64,000 nucleotides of DNA from Stratiolaelaps scimitus (taxonomy: Eukaryota > Arthropoda > Arachnida > Mesostigmata > Laelapidae), in assembly GCA_019614645.1 (NCBI GenBank), contig JABWDB010000016.1:4464001-4528000 (forward strand), read 5' to 3'. Position 1 is the first letter of the stretch; each line of letters starts with the position of its first letter. Under the pieces are notes generated by a model, which saw nothing but the letters and a program-made list of their open reading frames with translations, ran no database searches and had not been told where the DNA came from. The position numbers and the translations under genes were made by a program. Shown one piece after another: positions 14,251 to 28,550 of the stretch.

Positions 14251-17200
14251 TTTATTTATATAAAACGATATTATGCAATACTATCGCACATGAATATTCA
14301 TATGTTCCCGCTCAAGGGGCAGAAGATAACACCTCGCGCCATGTCAACACAAAATAATGCGTTAATACATGCACGAGCCGGCTGGCATGTGAACGTCCAC
14401 TGCGCTCAAAGGAGCAGCACGCGACTCTGGATTGTCTTCTCTCTAATTGCGCCTTAGGAAACACGTGACCTCGATTAGCCGTGTCTCCCGCCTAGAACCC
14501 GACGTTCTATGCGAGTGCTGCACTAGTTCCACCCCCCAATGGTGCTAGTGTCCCCATCTCCCCGACAATATATATATTCGTCTGTCTACGGCTCTATCAC
14601 GTTGTAGCGTACCAGCAGATTTACCCACTCGTCTTGTTATTTCTATTTATATTGTAACTCTGCCCTGGTTTGCGTAGATTCATACCACCACATCGTCGAT
14701 ATCTTATAATACACAGCTTTTGTTTTTCACACAAACCGCATAACCACGTAATATACGGACACCCGCAACCGAGTAGTGTGAATGCTTGTTGGCTAGTTAT
14801 GAATACAAAAAAAAAACTGGCTCGTAATGGTCTATTATATCATAGGCATAATATATAATTCGCGTCTACTGAATTTCTTAGTTAAGCAAGAGGTAAATAT
14901 CCGTATATGTGTTCACCATCTGACGCCTTTCATCGCACGTGGACCTCGCTTGACGCACCACGTACTCAAACACGTGTCATACAAAGCAAACAATACGATG
15001 CGTGTACGCAACTCCCGTACACTGGAGTTGACTTGATGACGTTCAACCTTTAAACCTGTGATAGGTCGTCGTTGTCTGCCGCTGATTAAAGACAAGGGTC
15101 GATGAGCTTGTTTGTCTCCCTTCGCCTGCTGCTCCTACAGCCCCAGCACGGCTACCAAGCAGTTCAGCCCTCTCGATACACCGAAGGCATATCGCTTGCC
15201 ACGGTCGTCGGTTAAGTTAACTCATCCACTATTTATTCATCCATCGGTTCATTTCATTAATTCATCCATAGCTTCGTTCATCCGTTGACCAGCGGCAACC
15301 AGCCGACAGAAGCCGCGCCGTGTCGCGTGACTGAAACGGAACAACTGGTGAGTGCAGACACCGTTGTTCGTTGTCACTCGATCCAAGCTGCTCCTCCGGC
15401 CCTAAGCGTCGTAACTGTCACACGCTGCGCCATTGCGCCTACTGTTCGTTGCCGATATCGGAGACAACAGCCACAACAACAACAACCCCGATGACGCCAG
15501 TGACGTCGACAACGCAAATGTCCACAGCCGCAACGGGGTCAAGGTAAAACGGTAGAGCTTTATTGGTTTATTAAAGGAACTGCAATTGGAATCACAATGC
15601 GTAAGCTCTCTCATATGTCATCATCACGTAGAGCGACTCGAACCTGCGACCTCTGGCTTCCGGCAGCAAGAGACCTAGCCGTCCAACCGTCACCTATGCG
15701 CTGACCGCGTTTGTATGATCCAGTAATACACATACGATCATTGTGCTCATTGGATCTCTCCGCCTATTGCTGAGGCAATAATTATTAGAGTAATATTCGA
15801 ATCACGATAGAAACATGTAGGTATTGTATCATACAACGTTCGCGGGAGGCAGCTCTCTCTCTCTCTCTCTCTCCGTTGTCGCGCACCTTTCTCAGTCTGT
15901 TTGCTCGGTACTTGTCCGCTCCGGCCCCTAAACGTGTAAACGAAATCATTAGCAAGCTCCTACGTAGCGCCACCCTCATTAAGGTCCGATCAAACTGGAT
16001 GATGAACTTGCGGATTCGGCGGTTCGAGTGGATCTGGAGTGCTGAGACGCGATACCTAATGCACAGAAATGGGAGACCACGCCACAGCAGACGACAGCTG
16101 AACGCAGCACGAGCATCGGCCCCCGCCGCCGGTCACGAAGGTAAATATTATGCCACCAATGACGATGGTTACACGTCCGGTCAGCGGCGGCGGCGGCGGC
16201 GTGTTTAGTCAATCGTCGTTCGTTGCAGGTCAACCGGGCCTCCGACGTGACCCGGTTGAGTTCCACTAGCGACGGACCGCAAGCCCGCCACAAAAGTGGT
16301 ACGCGTGTCGCGCAAACAAAGATCATACATATTATAGATAGATCGAGGCGAAAACAGCAAGCAACGAGGCACCAGCCATTGCGCCATAACACAATGACGA
16401 CGACGCCACGACATGCGACAGTGCCGCCGTGTGGCACGAGTAATCGCCGACCACTAATGGCTATTCACTATCCTGTCTCATATTAGCGTTAACGGGCTCG
16501 CCGCCGCCACCGCCGCCGTCGAGAGCGGTGGCGGTCCACGGCGTCCTCTTACGGCCGGAGGATGCTCGCACGCTCCCTCATCGTCCACGGCGAGAGGACA
16601 AGGGACAAGAGAGCAGACGACGAGTCACCATCCATTCGGTGAACCATTGGCCACCCACGTGGTTCGTGTTCCCGTGTACGTAGCTGGCTCGACCAATGGC
16701 CGTCGGTCATTGGAATCTCTAGGTGCCACTGCACATATATATGTATATATATATATATATATATGGTGTTAGCTATTGCTTGCGAGCTGCTAGATCGCTA
16801 TTTTGCACTTCCCCTTCGCACACTCATTACCCAGTTCTTGCTGCTGCTGCTGCTGTTGTCGTTATTGTCATTTCCAGGGCAGAGGCGACGCGCGTACCGC
16901 TCGGCGTCCGCTGTTTCATGCAGATTGCTGCTGCTGCTGCTGCCGCTCGTACTATACTTTCTTTGTGGTCGACTGCAGATAGCAGCCGCGAACGAATAGC
17001 AAATACGGCCGGGTCCATAGCAGACCAGGTCAATGCGAGCAGGCACGTGGCGGCTTTCGTGGTCACAAGAAGCACCGTGATGCTGCCAGCGGTGGCAATC
17101 ATGGTAACGATGTTGGTGCCGGCTCTTCGTCGTCGAAATTGAGTCACAGAGGACCGCCTCTCTCGGAATAACGCGACCACCCAGCGTATACTGGCGCTTG

Positions 17201-20200
17201 CTGAAGCGTTGTCACACGTAGATTGCTGTAACAATACAACATTGTGTTAATTCACGGGCGAGCGTGGGTTGATCGACGCGGAGAAATTGACCGCAAGAGG
17301 CGGCTGGGAAGGCCAACCTTCGGCGAAGCTCAAAACATCGGCTCGGGCCAGTCGCGTCAAGTGCAGGCGCGACTGCCCTATCTAGGAAGATGTCACAACG
17401 TTCGTAGTAAGGTGAACTTGTCAGGGGTTTTGGAGATGAAACACTACATTATCGACAGCTCCGATTAATCGGTTCTACCAATGAGGCGTGGATGATAAAT
17501 AAATCCAAAGTTGGAAAAGTTGAAATTTCTCATTCATGAGTAGTGCACCTAAACGAAGAAATCACCACGTCATCATTTTCGTTTCTCAGCTCGAAACCCG
17601 AGGATAATCACATGATTTATGTTTTACGAGTATGTTCGACAGTAATGTTTAACTAAAATATTTTAACACAAATGACACCGGCAATTCTAGGCGGGTAACC
17701 TGCAGGCCGTCGCAGCGAGTAAGTCCCACGCCACCGTGCGAGGCAAAACAGTCAGCTCTGCACTTCCCAAAAAACAAATCTAGTACATAATGAAGATGGC
17801 ATTTCGGCTTCCTTCTGACATCGCATCTATACAAGCATTGATTTTCCAACGAGTCCCGATCTGGAGCAATGTGGGTATTTGCGATAGGATATTTTGTGTT
17901 TGCCAGCAGCCCCCTATCTTGTGCTTATTTGTTACTTTGGGACGTCTTGAGAGCGTCACGTCATAGGCCACAGCTTCGCGTCCACAGTCAACAATTTGCT
18001 TGGTTGTCGCCACTGTCGATAGGATCGTCAGTGGCGTCAACCGCCTTCGAGATGTCCATACACACAACGAGTTTCGCCCCGGCGCCTCACACAAACCTCT
18101 CCGCGTCCCCTCATAGATAGGGCAGCGCTTATTCTTCTTTGCTCTGCTAACTAACTAACGCCGTGACGGATGGCAATGACCCCGGACACACGACGACTAC
18201 AATAACAACAGCAGCATGACTGCATACCATAGGCTACTGCCACACAGGCTACAATGAGTTGGTTCATGATTAAGCCCAGGACGATCGGAAGTACTGTGTT
18301 GTCAATAACAACCACAACAACAACAACCAAGATAACAGCACAAAACTGAAAATGCGACCTAAAACACTGTGGTTGTACAAGCTTACTTTATCTGCCTGCG
18401 GGTCTTTGCTTTGCGTTTTCTGTGTGCGTGTGTGTAAACCAAACCTATCCCGTCTACGAGCAGCAGCAGCAGCAGTAGGCAGTGTTCGTTCGCAGATTGG
18501 CTATAGACAGTAGGTTGTTTAGTTGAGTACAATAATCTCCCGCCAGTAATAAGTGCTAAATATTATCAGCCGCCAGTCAGCTGCTGCGCCTGTTAGCTGT
18601 GCCTAAATCGCAGTGTTCTGCGCAGTAGTGGTGGTAGTACTAGTCATAGTTGTGCACCGATGAGTCGAAGTGTGTATGAGAGCGAGACAGAGAGAGGGGG
18701 ACACTCGTCGTGTCTGTTACGATCGCGTAGGTTTGTCAGCCTATGTGCGCCACCCTATCCTAAACAGGTCATTCACCCCGGAGGGAGGCCTGCTGCCTGA
18801 GGCTGGAGAAGGATGAGGCGAATAAAAATACCAACCGCATCGCATACACTCACTCTGCCGCACATGAGGCACATTCACATCGCACGACTCAGTGCAGGCC
18901 AATGTGTCGCCGGCCCACACGGCCGTTTGCAGCAGCGGCAGCAGCAGGAGCAACATCACCATGACTTATCCAACTGCTGCAGCAGCAGCAGCAGCATTAA
19001 CAACAACGAGGAAAGAACACTGCTGGACAACATGTAGCGCGTACCAGAGAACGAATGACTGAAAGAGCCAACAGCGCTGTTGCAGAAGAAGTGGAGCTAG
19101 CGTTATCATAGGTCGGCTTCGGTTGGCGGGTGGCTGACAAGCTTCTCTCTTCCACCCATCTCGTTCCGCGACGAATCATGGCTTCACATAGACCAGTGCA
19201 CTGCACCGCAGAACCGCAGCAGCACCACCAGTCTTTTTCTACGTTATTATTATTATGCGATCTAATATTTACATTTATATGTATATATGTATATATATAT
19301 ATATATAGATATATAAATGTGAGTGTGTGTGTGTATGTGTTGCTATTTTTCTATGTTCCAGATTATTGTCACTTACGCCGACCGACACCGGACACAGTCC
19401 CACTGCTAGTTGCCGGGTAGAAAGTGTCTGCGTAGCTCGGCCATTATTATTTACTGTGTCAGGAACGCCAGCGGTTTCGCTTCAGAGCTGGTGGCGGCTG
19501 TGGCGGCCGTCGTCCATTCGGTGGTAGTTTTATGGCGGTACAAATGCACAGAATTATCTAGCGATACGGATTTAAGCATCTACAGCGGGGAAGAAAATAT
19601 ATTAGTCCCAACAGGAGTGGGAGGACGGCACGTTTTTGCTATTACAGTCGTTTGGACCATTATAGAACATTGATCTTGAGGGGGCATTTCGGTGGTTGAT
19701 GTTGGTCGTTACTGTTAGCGCAAATGCGGCTTACTCGATGCATATTGGTACTCTTGATCCCTATAGCGGTGCTCTTCGTCGAGATCATCTCGCAGTCAGC
19801 ACTCCTAGCTTGGTAGGATTTGAGCAAATCGCAGGTGCCGAAACCGGCTGCTTTGGAAAAATGGAACTAATTCGAAAATTATTTACACACTAATTGTCTA
19901 AGTTTAACTTCGATATCCTTTGCAAGTGTAACACTTGCAACGAAATGACAACAAAAGTTAACCTTGAGAGAAGAAGGCACGCGTTCATGTGGCCGCGTAA
20001 CGGACACATCGATTGGCACAGCAGCCGGACAGGATCCCGATTAGTGGCCACACAAGCAAGATCTCTCCTGGCGTCTCTATATTATCTGTTATCTCTCTCT
20101 CTCTCTCGCAATCTCTCTTCTCGGGATCCGATTCTTTTCCATGCTTCTTCCGAATGTCACGCCCGTACAGAAAATCTCGAGCATAAAAAGGTGTGCTGCC

Positions 20201-22100
20201 TTCTTTTCACATATGCTTTGAATGTGATTCTTCTCCTGGCGTCCTGTGCTGCTGCGGCTGCTACTGCTCCCCGAGCCTTGAGCCTCGCCGATATCTTGGT
20301 CTCTGACAATTCTTTACGATCGGTTGTTATTCGATATCTCATCGTCGTTCTCTACGATGTGCTTGATTTTCTTGTTGTTTGTTTTTACCTATCTACACTA
20401 CGGTGCTCCGGTGTTGTCGAATGCCGATCGACAGCGAGATGGTGAGAGTGGGAGGGAGCCTGCTAACAGAATGTATCATGGATCAGGGTATAAGCAGCAG
20501 CGGTAACAGCAGCAGCAGTAGGCATATCATCATGTTACTGAATTTGAGCAGGGCGCGCCTCTTCGTTGCGAGCCACTCGTCAAAGCAGACACCACATGCG
20601 GACTTGTGAGCGCCGCGAGCCACAGCCAAGCATTATAATAGCTTTCCACAGGTTTCGTTCGAGAACGACAGGAGTGCTCTTGTCGTAGAGGCCGTTGCGG
20701 CCACGAAGAGCGTTTACTCTGCATCATCACCCACCCCCTCCGCCTGCGAGGGTAACACAATTGGCGATGATATGTATATGGCTCACGTCAGGACACATCG
20801 GTCCGACATTCGTACTGCCCTCCACTGGACACTTGCGACACTCCATGATCAAATAGCGGAAAGTCGAAAGTTATCGCGTTGAATCGTCGACTCGACGGTA
20901 ACAGCCTGACGCCCGTGTATAAGATAGTAATGCAATCATCATATCATGATCATCCTCATCATTATCATATGAGGCTATCGGCGTCGTCTCAGTGGAATGG
21001 CGCCATGGAACGTTTTTATGGATTCTGCTCCGAGTATCGTATACAGGACTGGGACAAACAAATACAGTCGTGGAAGTGCAAGAAGAGCTTGGTTTAGGAA
21101 CGAAGCCGTTGGGCGATAAACGTTTGCATTACAGCAAACGCTTGGAGTTGATGAGTTGGCTTTTGTATGGGCGTTAAATGGCTGCCCCGCTCTTGGGGAA
21201 CGACATCATGTAGGTTGATGACTGTGCGCAAAACAATTGAAATGACAATATTGTATTTTTGGAAAATGGAAAGATTCAATAGTCCACGCAATTACTGATC
21301 AAGTTTCAATTCTCATTTAAATAATATGACAACATGCATGCCCTTCTTTCAGCGCTCTGTTTGTAGCCAGAATTGCATCTACTTCGTCGGAGATCGAACG
21401 AAATATCATGCATATACATGTGGCGTGTATTCCATACACCCTGTATGCGCCTATCGCAGGGAGGTGGTGTTCCGCCATTTTGTAATAGGATACAGCTTCA
21501 GACTTAACAGCAGCTAACTCCTCATAAGGAAGCGTTACTCGGAAAGAGGTGTGGGATATAAAGAGGTGTGTTTGTTTTTGGCACTTTATTTGCTGTTCGT
21601 ATTTTGTTCCGTTTTTAAAGTTTTTATGAAGTTCGAACCGAATAAATCCAGCCGAAGGTCAACGGGACGGTTTTGACGGTCAATGATGGGAGCCGCCCGT
21701 AGCACAAAGAAATGAAGACGCGCAGTTCCGACGCCATCTTGACAATCTCCCCCCGCCCCCCTCCGATTTAACGCCCTAAATCACATCTCAGTGTACACCC
21801 CACGCCTCGCGATTCACTCCTCGAGTTAAACGAGTATAGTCTCATCTAATTAGTTAAATCATAACTCAATGATTAGTTACGAGTATTTGACTATTCGCCA
21901 GCTCGACATAGAACTGGCAACAGGCATAAGGGACAAATGGGAATCGGGAAGACGCGCTCGATCGAGCCCACCTCGAGGAGACCAACGCCGTAAGTGATAT
22001 GCACGAACTACACATAACCGATGTGAGCTGTCGTCTATGACAGGCAAAGTTAACGGCGAGTCCAGAACCCATTCCCGTTCGCCATCCGAGGCAGCGTTGC
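13323..22100. other. No gene recognised; scattered microsatellites
   Basis: Holds ATT (13744-13764), TA (14219-14246, 16734-16764, about 19275-19312), TG (19319-19338) and CT runs (15852-15873, 20092-20107), and CTG clusters near 16840 and 16925. A degenerate tRNA-like stretch lies at about 15640-15692 on the minus strand. A TATAAA near 21558 sits between two AAGAGGTGTG direct repeats (21544-21553, 21561-21570). I see no protein-coding exon I can defend. Confidence 0.55.
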
Positions 22101-24390
22101 TGGTTGGCTGCTGTACGAAGCCCGCTTCCGAGGGGCGTTGCGAAAGGACGCCCGTTCGGTGCTAAGCCTAGTGCTTCAGGCTGAAGGACTGCCCGTCTCG
22201 GCCCGGCGGGAACGGTCTGTTCCGCAACTTTCACTAAGTTGGCACCCCAATGCCATTGAAGCAAGCCATCCTTCTGACCTACTTCCTATGTTCCGGCGTT
22301 GCTTGCCAGTGGCCTTGGCCTGCGCTGCTGTTGTTGTTGCCGGCGCCGCCGCCGCCGCCGCAGCCGCAGCTGCCGCTGACGACGACCACGACTAGTGCCG
22401 GAATTGCCGGCGCTTGCAATGCAGCCCATTCTGGCGGGAGAGGGTCTCTGCCACCTCCCCCAGAAAGCAGCGGTGGCGGTGACGGCGAAGTTGTGTAATC
22501 GTGCTGCCGGGCATGTGGGCTGTTCTCTCTCCCCTAGAGAAGGGCGAGATCCCCGCAAACTCCAGTGAGCACCATTCTAACGCCTGCCGGAACCGCCGGC
22601 TCTAGCCTCGGCCGGCTTCCGTCACGTGAATACTCTAGGCGGAGACAGAGGCGTCCGTAACAGCGCACGCACATGTCTATCCGCCAATCTTTAAGCCTGT
22701 TCTGGCTCAATTGCGGGTAGCGCGGTAAGAACGACGCCCGACGATGGCACTCACTAGAGATGCAATGAGATTCATGAAACTTGACAGAATCTCGCTAGCG
22801 GACAACCCGCTGACAGAACGAACACTACGGCTGTGACGAAGAGGACGTCGACGAAAATTTCGATATCACTTGTTGTCCTTTGTCGACCGTTATCAGCAGT
22901 ACACTGCAGCGGTTGTACGAAGACTAATCACGAGGCACCATTTCTTTCGGTGAATTCACTGCGAATGAGCTTCTGTGATCTTTCATGGTACTCGGCTTGT
23001 GCTTGGCGGCCTCGTAATCTCTATTAGCGCGTTGTGTCGCTCAGCTGTGTAATTCCTGGTTGACTGATTCACTTTCTCATAGACACCGACACCACACACA
23101 CACACACCCATATATATATATATATATGTATACAGACAGAAACGATGGAAGAGGCTGAACAGACGCAACCAGATGATTCGGTGAGATTCGCTGTATATGC
23201 CTTGGCTGACCTCGACAAAGCGACTACCGCCGAGAGAAGAATCATCTATCCCAAGGACCTTGCCGTAATTTCGTCGCCGCTGACTTAACCACTTCATCGG
23301 TTGTCTAACTAATAAAACTGCAGCAACTATTCGATTTGGCGGTCGGCCAGAATGTCATCACTTCCATACGAAGCTTTGTCGAGCCGGCGTTATACCGCTG
23401 CCTGTATCCAACCAACTGCTGAGACGGGGACGCCGTTGGTATAATAGCAACGAACACCGACAGGCGGCAGCTTCTGCCTGATCTCGTTCGACGACCAATG
23501 GCACTCGAATGTGTGGACTTTACCACAGATTCAAGTCACCTCGCCGCAACATCTTCATTATCCCAGGCATCAATCCCAAATTGGTCGGCACAGCAGCACT
23601 AACAACGATAACCACGACCACCATCACCACCATCACCACCACCACTGAGCATTCGATCACTGCAATGAGCACACAGCGATCGTTCCACTGCTCATTGGGA
23701 TCATGAACTGCACTTGTCGTCACACATCATTCACTGTAAGGTAGATCAGATGACGGCGGGAATATCACGTCACGACTATGAATGGGAGAAAAATGATAGA
23801 GCGACCTCGACCTGGCGTCTCGCTGCCGAGCCCATATCATTCTCACCCATTTATACTTTCATTGAGAAGCCGCACTTCAAACACTTCAAAGCACTTCGTA
23901 ATTGCACAACATTGACATCACACCACCATAATTAACATACGCATAACATACGTTACGGTATGGATAATATCATCACACAATTGCACGATGCCACTCTATT
24001 GCACAATATAGATATATCTCGCTCATCGATAGACGAGCAACTCCACTTACGCCAATTCTTGTTGAATCCCATTCACTGCGAGGTTGTTGGATTAGCACCG
24101 CACTCCATCACATTACCCGTCATCACGAATTTCTCGTTGAACGCAACCACGAACGAGGGCAGAAATCAAGATGACAACAAGCGGAAACGACTCCGCGGTA
24201 TTTCTCGCCGTACCTACAGGCATAGACGCCTCTCGAGTTCAGGGCAACTGCAACTGCTGCTGTCTTTTTTTTCTTCTTTCCACCAGACACAAAATGATGG
24301 CAGTTATCGACGTTCGTGCCACGGATTTCTAGTCAATCGCCTACTTACAAAAATCGGGCTGTCTCTGTCTCGGCTCGATGACAGACACCA

Positions 24391-24391
<1 letters not shown>

Positions 24392-24429
<38 letters not shown>
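24392..24429. repeat. (TA)n microsatellite
   Basis: About 38 bp of uninterrupted TA. Confidence 0.95.
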
Positions 24430-24432
<3 letters not shown>

Positions 24433-27400
24433 ATTTATTTTACAACATCCCAGAGAAGCTTAGCTTCGCTTCGCTTAGGCAGTGACTATCAGCAGTAGTC
24501 ACAGTGGAGACCCGATCGATGAGTCGAGCGATACACACCAACCAGCCGCGCACATTGACATGAAGCCAGAAAATTGATGCTGTCGCCGCCAAACACGACA
24601 GGATGCTCCGCCAGAGACAATGGTATCAATTAACGCCAAAAATTAGCGATAACTGCCAAACGCGGCCGCATCACACGGCCAGCTAACAGCTATGCGCCGC
24701 CCACTGCTCGAAGCGAACTGTCACTTTCGATTTCACGGCGTCCCGTCTACGGACGTCGACTCGTCGAGAGACGTCACTACCTCTATTGCGTAGCACTGCC
24801 TGACATTCTACAATCGAATAGCTCAGTTATCGCTTCTCCTTGTTGATCCTTGTCGGCGTGTCGCACGTCCACCTCGAGCCTGTTCGTGTATTATTATAAG
24901 GATAACAATAATAATAATAATAATCGGTAGACGTCACGTCGTCACAGCGGCAATTCTCTATCTACCTGCAGGGGCCAATAGCTGAAGAACAGGCTGGCTT
25001 TCTGTTTTCCTTGCTGCTGCGATTGTGTGTAGTGGTTTTTTATTTTTCCTGCTCGTCTCGGCGGCTCACGACAGCGAACAGAGTCCCTCTGCAGGGAGTA
25101 ATAGTAGATATCTCTTACTGCGACGACCGCTGCCGTTACTGCCAGTTCGACAACTGGCAGTGCTAGTTGTAGACTCAGCGGTCCATCCGTCGGCTGCTGC
25201 TGCTGTTGCTGTTGCTTTGCGATATCTTCACCGGCGGTCGACGGCGGTCGACGGCGGCCGATGGCGGCAGCCCCGTTGGAGGAGGCCGTCACACTACGTC
25301 ACTACACTACAAGTCGATTTTTCACCTAGTCGACTACTGGCGGCTGCTGCTGCTGCTGCTACTACAGCGACTTGTCGTGGACCTTCGAAACGATGGGCCA
25401 CATCGAATCGCACCGCCGCCACTAAACGAGCGAGCCAGCGACTAACCGAGCCAACGATCAGTGCAGTTCTGCGGTAACGCACCGCGAATCTGCTCGCGCT
25501 GACGATGATGACGAGTAATGCGAGCTAGCAAGTGAGTCGCTGTGTAGCGGCCGGTGTTTCCAGTGGGAAGAGGTAACCGCCGTCGCGTTAAGAGAAAGAA
25601 GGCAATGAACACAACGAGACAGCAGCCAACGACACTCGGAACAGACGGATACACGAAGTGGTAGCGGTATCTGCCGCTCACATAGACACCAAGCGACGAA
25701 CCAAGCAACCGCCACCACCACCATAGAGACGGAGAAGTCAGAGAGAGTGAGAGAGAGGAGAGAGAGATGTACACACAGACCAGGATCGCGCGCCACCGGT
25801 AACCGGTAGCCGGCTGTGGTGGCGGTTTATGGAGAACGGTGGTAGCGCCGCGCGCACTAACGCAGTAACGGCGAGCCTGGCTTGGCCTGACCGGGACGGG
25901 CCTCACTGATAGTTGCCCTAAAACTCAGTGAGTGAATGAATGACTGGCTCACTGACGGATGAAGGGGAAACAACCATCGGGGGATGAGCAGCAACAACAA
26001 CCGCAACAACAACAACAGCAACAAAACAGCAGCAACAATAATAACAACATGTGACAATCAGCAAAAACCACCTCTCGTCGTGGCTCGGCCGCCGGTGACA
26101 GCAACAGATCCAGAGCGAAACTCGCTTCGGTGCCGCCACGTTCCGTTGAACGTTTAACAGTCCCGGGAACAGTATAGAACACAACGTAGACAGAACTGCC
26201 GACAGGGAGGACGTCATGCGGGCGGGGAGAGGATTGCTGCTGGAGTCGATATTTGTGTGTGTGTGTTCGTGTATGCACAGACGGTAATAGAACCCTGGCT
26301 AAGCGACTACCGTCGTCGGAGTCGATAGATATACAACAACCATTGTTGCGTTTGTTACTTTCTATTGAGTTGTTTCGCGCTGCGGCTACTGCTGTTGTTA
26401 CTGTGATGTGGGAGTCGTTTTGTGTGGCCAATATTGCATTTTTGACAAAAATCCTAATCGCCCACTCAGATGGATGCACAATCGGACACAAACAGACCGA
26501 AACACGGGCAGTAGCAACGCAGCTGTAGGATAGGTCCGGCGCTTTGTCGTGGCCAACCTGAACCTTAGAATTTAGGTAGATTAGGTTGGCGCTTCGTTCC
26601 CCTGTGGCCGTTCCCTCTGCCTAGTCGGCTTCTTCTTTTTCTCGCGTTTTTTCGCCCGTTCATTCTCGTTGCGCCTCGAAGCGTTTTGTACATTATACTT
26701 GCTCGTTCTCTTGGGGCTCTAGTTCTTCAATTCGCTATTCTTCATTTTCTAATGATCTTCCCCATTTTTATGCTTACCACTAGTGCTAGTATGGACCTGC
26801 TCAACTCCGTTAGTTATTCCTTGGTGTCAGCAGAAGCAATGGCAGAAGTCGTAGTAACTGTAGCAGTTGCGGCGGCCGTTGGATAGCTGCTGCTGCTGCT
26901 GCTGCTGTTTTTCCTGTTCCACGGCGGGATCGTTAAAGCTGAACTGAGTAGTCCACAGTCTTTTTTTGCCGCTTCTTGTTTCTCTGATCCAACTTTGCCA
27001 ACGTCGCGTGATTGTCGCCGTTCGTTGCCAGTACACAATCATACAAGCGCAGAGATACATTCATAAACTCACAGACTGGCACAGTGATCACAGTGGGAGG
27101 ACGGCGACTCGTTCTATCACGCGATAGCCGAGAGCACACGAAGTTGACACGAAGCTCCACAGCACAACACGGCACATCACAGTGGGATTATACTATATAT
27201 TATCATAGATATCGCTACTGTTTTCACTGGCAAATTAATAGCGACGTGTTAACAAGAAGTCGCCGTGGCAGTGGCTAGATGGTTAGCTGGTAGCAATTCA
27301 GGACAACCGAACAACCGTCGGATCGCACTGCAACAGTAGGCTCCTTCCAACACCGGCGCGAGCCAGGCCCACTCTGTCCTGGCGCTGTCCGTTCGTTCAG

Positions 27401-27459
27401 CTGCTTGCCGCTTGTCGATCCGTCGCTCGCTCGGCCGGGGTGAATGTCCTGGGGAGTAG

Positions 27460-27460
27460 C

Positions 27461-27488
<28 letters not shown>
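27460..27488. repeat. (AG)n microsatellite
   Basis: About 29 bp of AG dinucleotides inside the GC-rich 27-28 kb block. Confidence 0.95.
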
Positions 27489-27491
<3 letters not shown>

Positions 27492-28550
27492 GCGGTACAC
27501 GGAGGCGGCGGCGACGCGGCGGCTGCGGTGGTTGTGGCGCCTCGCGGTGGAGAGGAGGAAATAGGCTGGGTGGCCGCCGCCGGGTGGCAGCCCAACCAGG
27601 CAGACCCAGACAGGCGTTGTGGAGGGGGACGGCTGTAGCAGCAGCAGCAGTCGGGTTGATGGCGCTGAGAAACAGGGAGCCTCCTGCCCTGCCTATGGCT
27701 GTGCCTACGAGGCGGCAGGGTGGCTCTGGCGGGGCAGCAGTTGTGGGAAAGGGCACAAGACGGGTGGCCGGCCGGGTGGTGGCGATAGCAGCAGCAGCAG
27801 CAGCTGGGTTGGCAAGAAGAGCCTGGCCTGGGGAGCCTGCGGGTTCTGGACCGGGTCCGGGACCAGGTCCGGGTCTCTGGGCCGGCCGATACCACCACCA
27901 CCACTACAACCACCACCACCAGCAGCAACGCTGATGGCAACGACGGCAGCGGCAAACACTGTGCTTCTTTGCCTGCCTTCCCGCCCGTTTTGCCTGAGGT
28001 CTGGGGAGGCTCGAAGCTGCCTTATGGTGGAGATGGTGCTGGTGCTTGTAGAAGGATGGGTGGTAAACGAGGCAGCTTCATTGGTTGGCCCGGGTGGTTG
28101 TGCGGATATGTGTGTGTCTGCGTGTCATGTATCTATGTATGTATACCCTATGTGTGTAAGCGCTCATGTGTGGGGGGGGCCTGGCCGTGTGTGCTTGTCG
28201 TTGCGTGCCCAGAGTGCTGGGTGGTGGTGGTGGTGGTCGTCGTTGTCGTCATCATCGCGTTGACGTGGATGTAGAGGACATGGTGGAAAGTGAACTTTAA
28301 GCGGGAGCCAATATGGGGGAGAGCTTTGGGAGGGGCCCGAGGGAAGAGCGTTTGTGTGTGGCTGAGTAGGTAGGTGAGTAGGTGGGTGATTGGGTGGCCC
28401 TGATGGAAAGGGAATACGGGACGGTTGTGACGAGCTTGCGCTAGTAATAGTAGTAGTAGAAGCTCAATGGGCTGAGTAATGAGAGGACGAGTGGCCCACA
28501 GCAAACGTGTGTATGACACAGTAGTATCAGCAGCGGGAGTTGCAGGCCTT

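Larger units (their letters stand above)
22101..28550. other. No gene recognised; GC-rich, repeat-laden sequence
   Basis: Contains a GCC cluster (about 22338-22375), AC then TA runs (23091-23128), TA (24392-24429), AAT (24906-24924), CAA-rich 25985-26050, CTG8 (about 26886-26907) and an AG run (27460-27488). Segment 27490-28260 is strongly GC-rich, with CAG, GGT and CCA clusters. A frame at 22250-22498 (+) begins with a hydrophobic leader-like stretch followed by Pro-rich sequence, but composition alone explains it. Confidence 0.55.

Noticed and set aside
27275..27955. 226-codon minus frame and overlapping 164- and 214-codon plus frames
   Set aside because: All are built from CAG, CCA, GGT and AG repeats in a GC-rich patch, open on both strands, without recognisable motifs.
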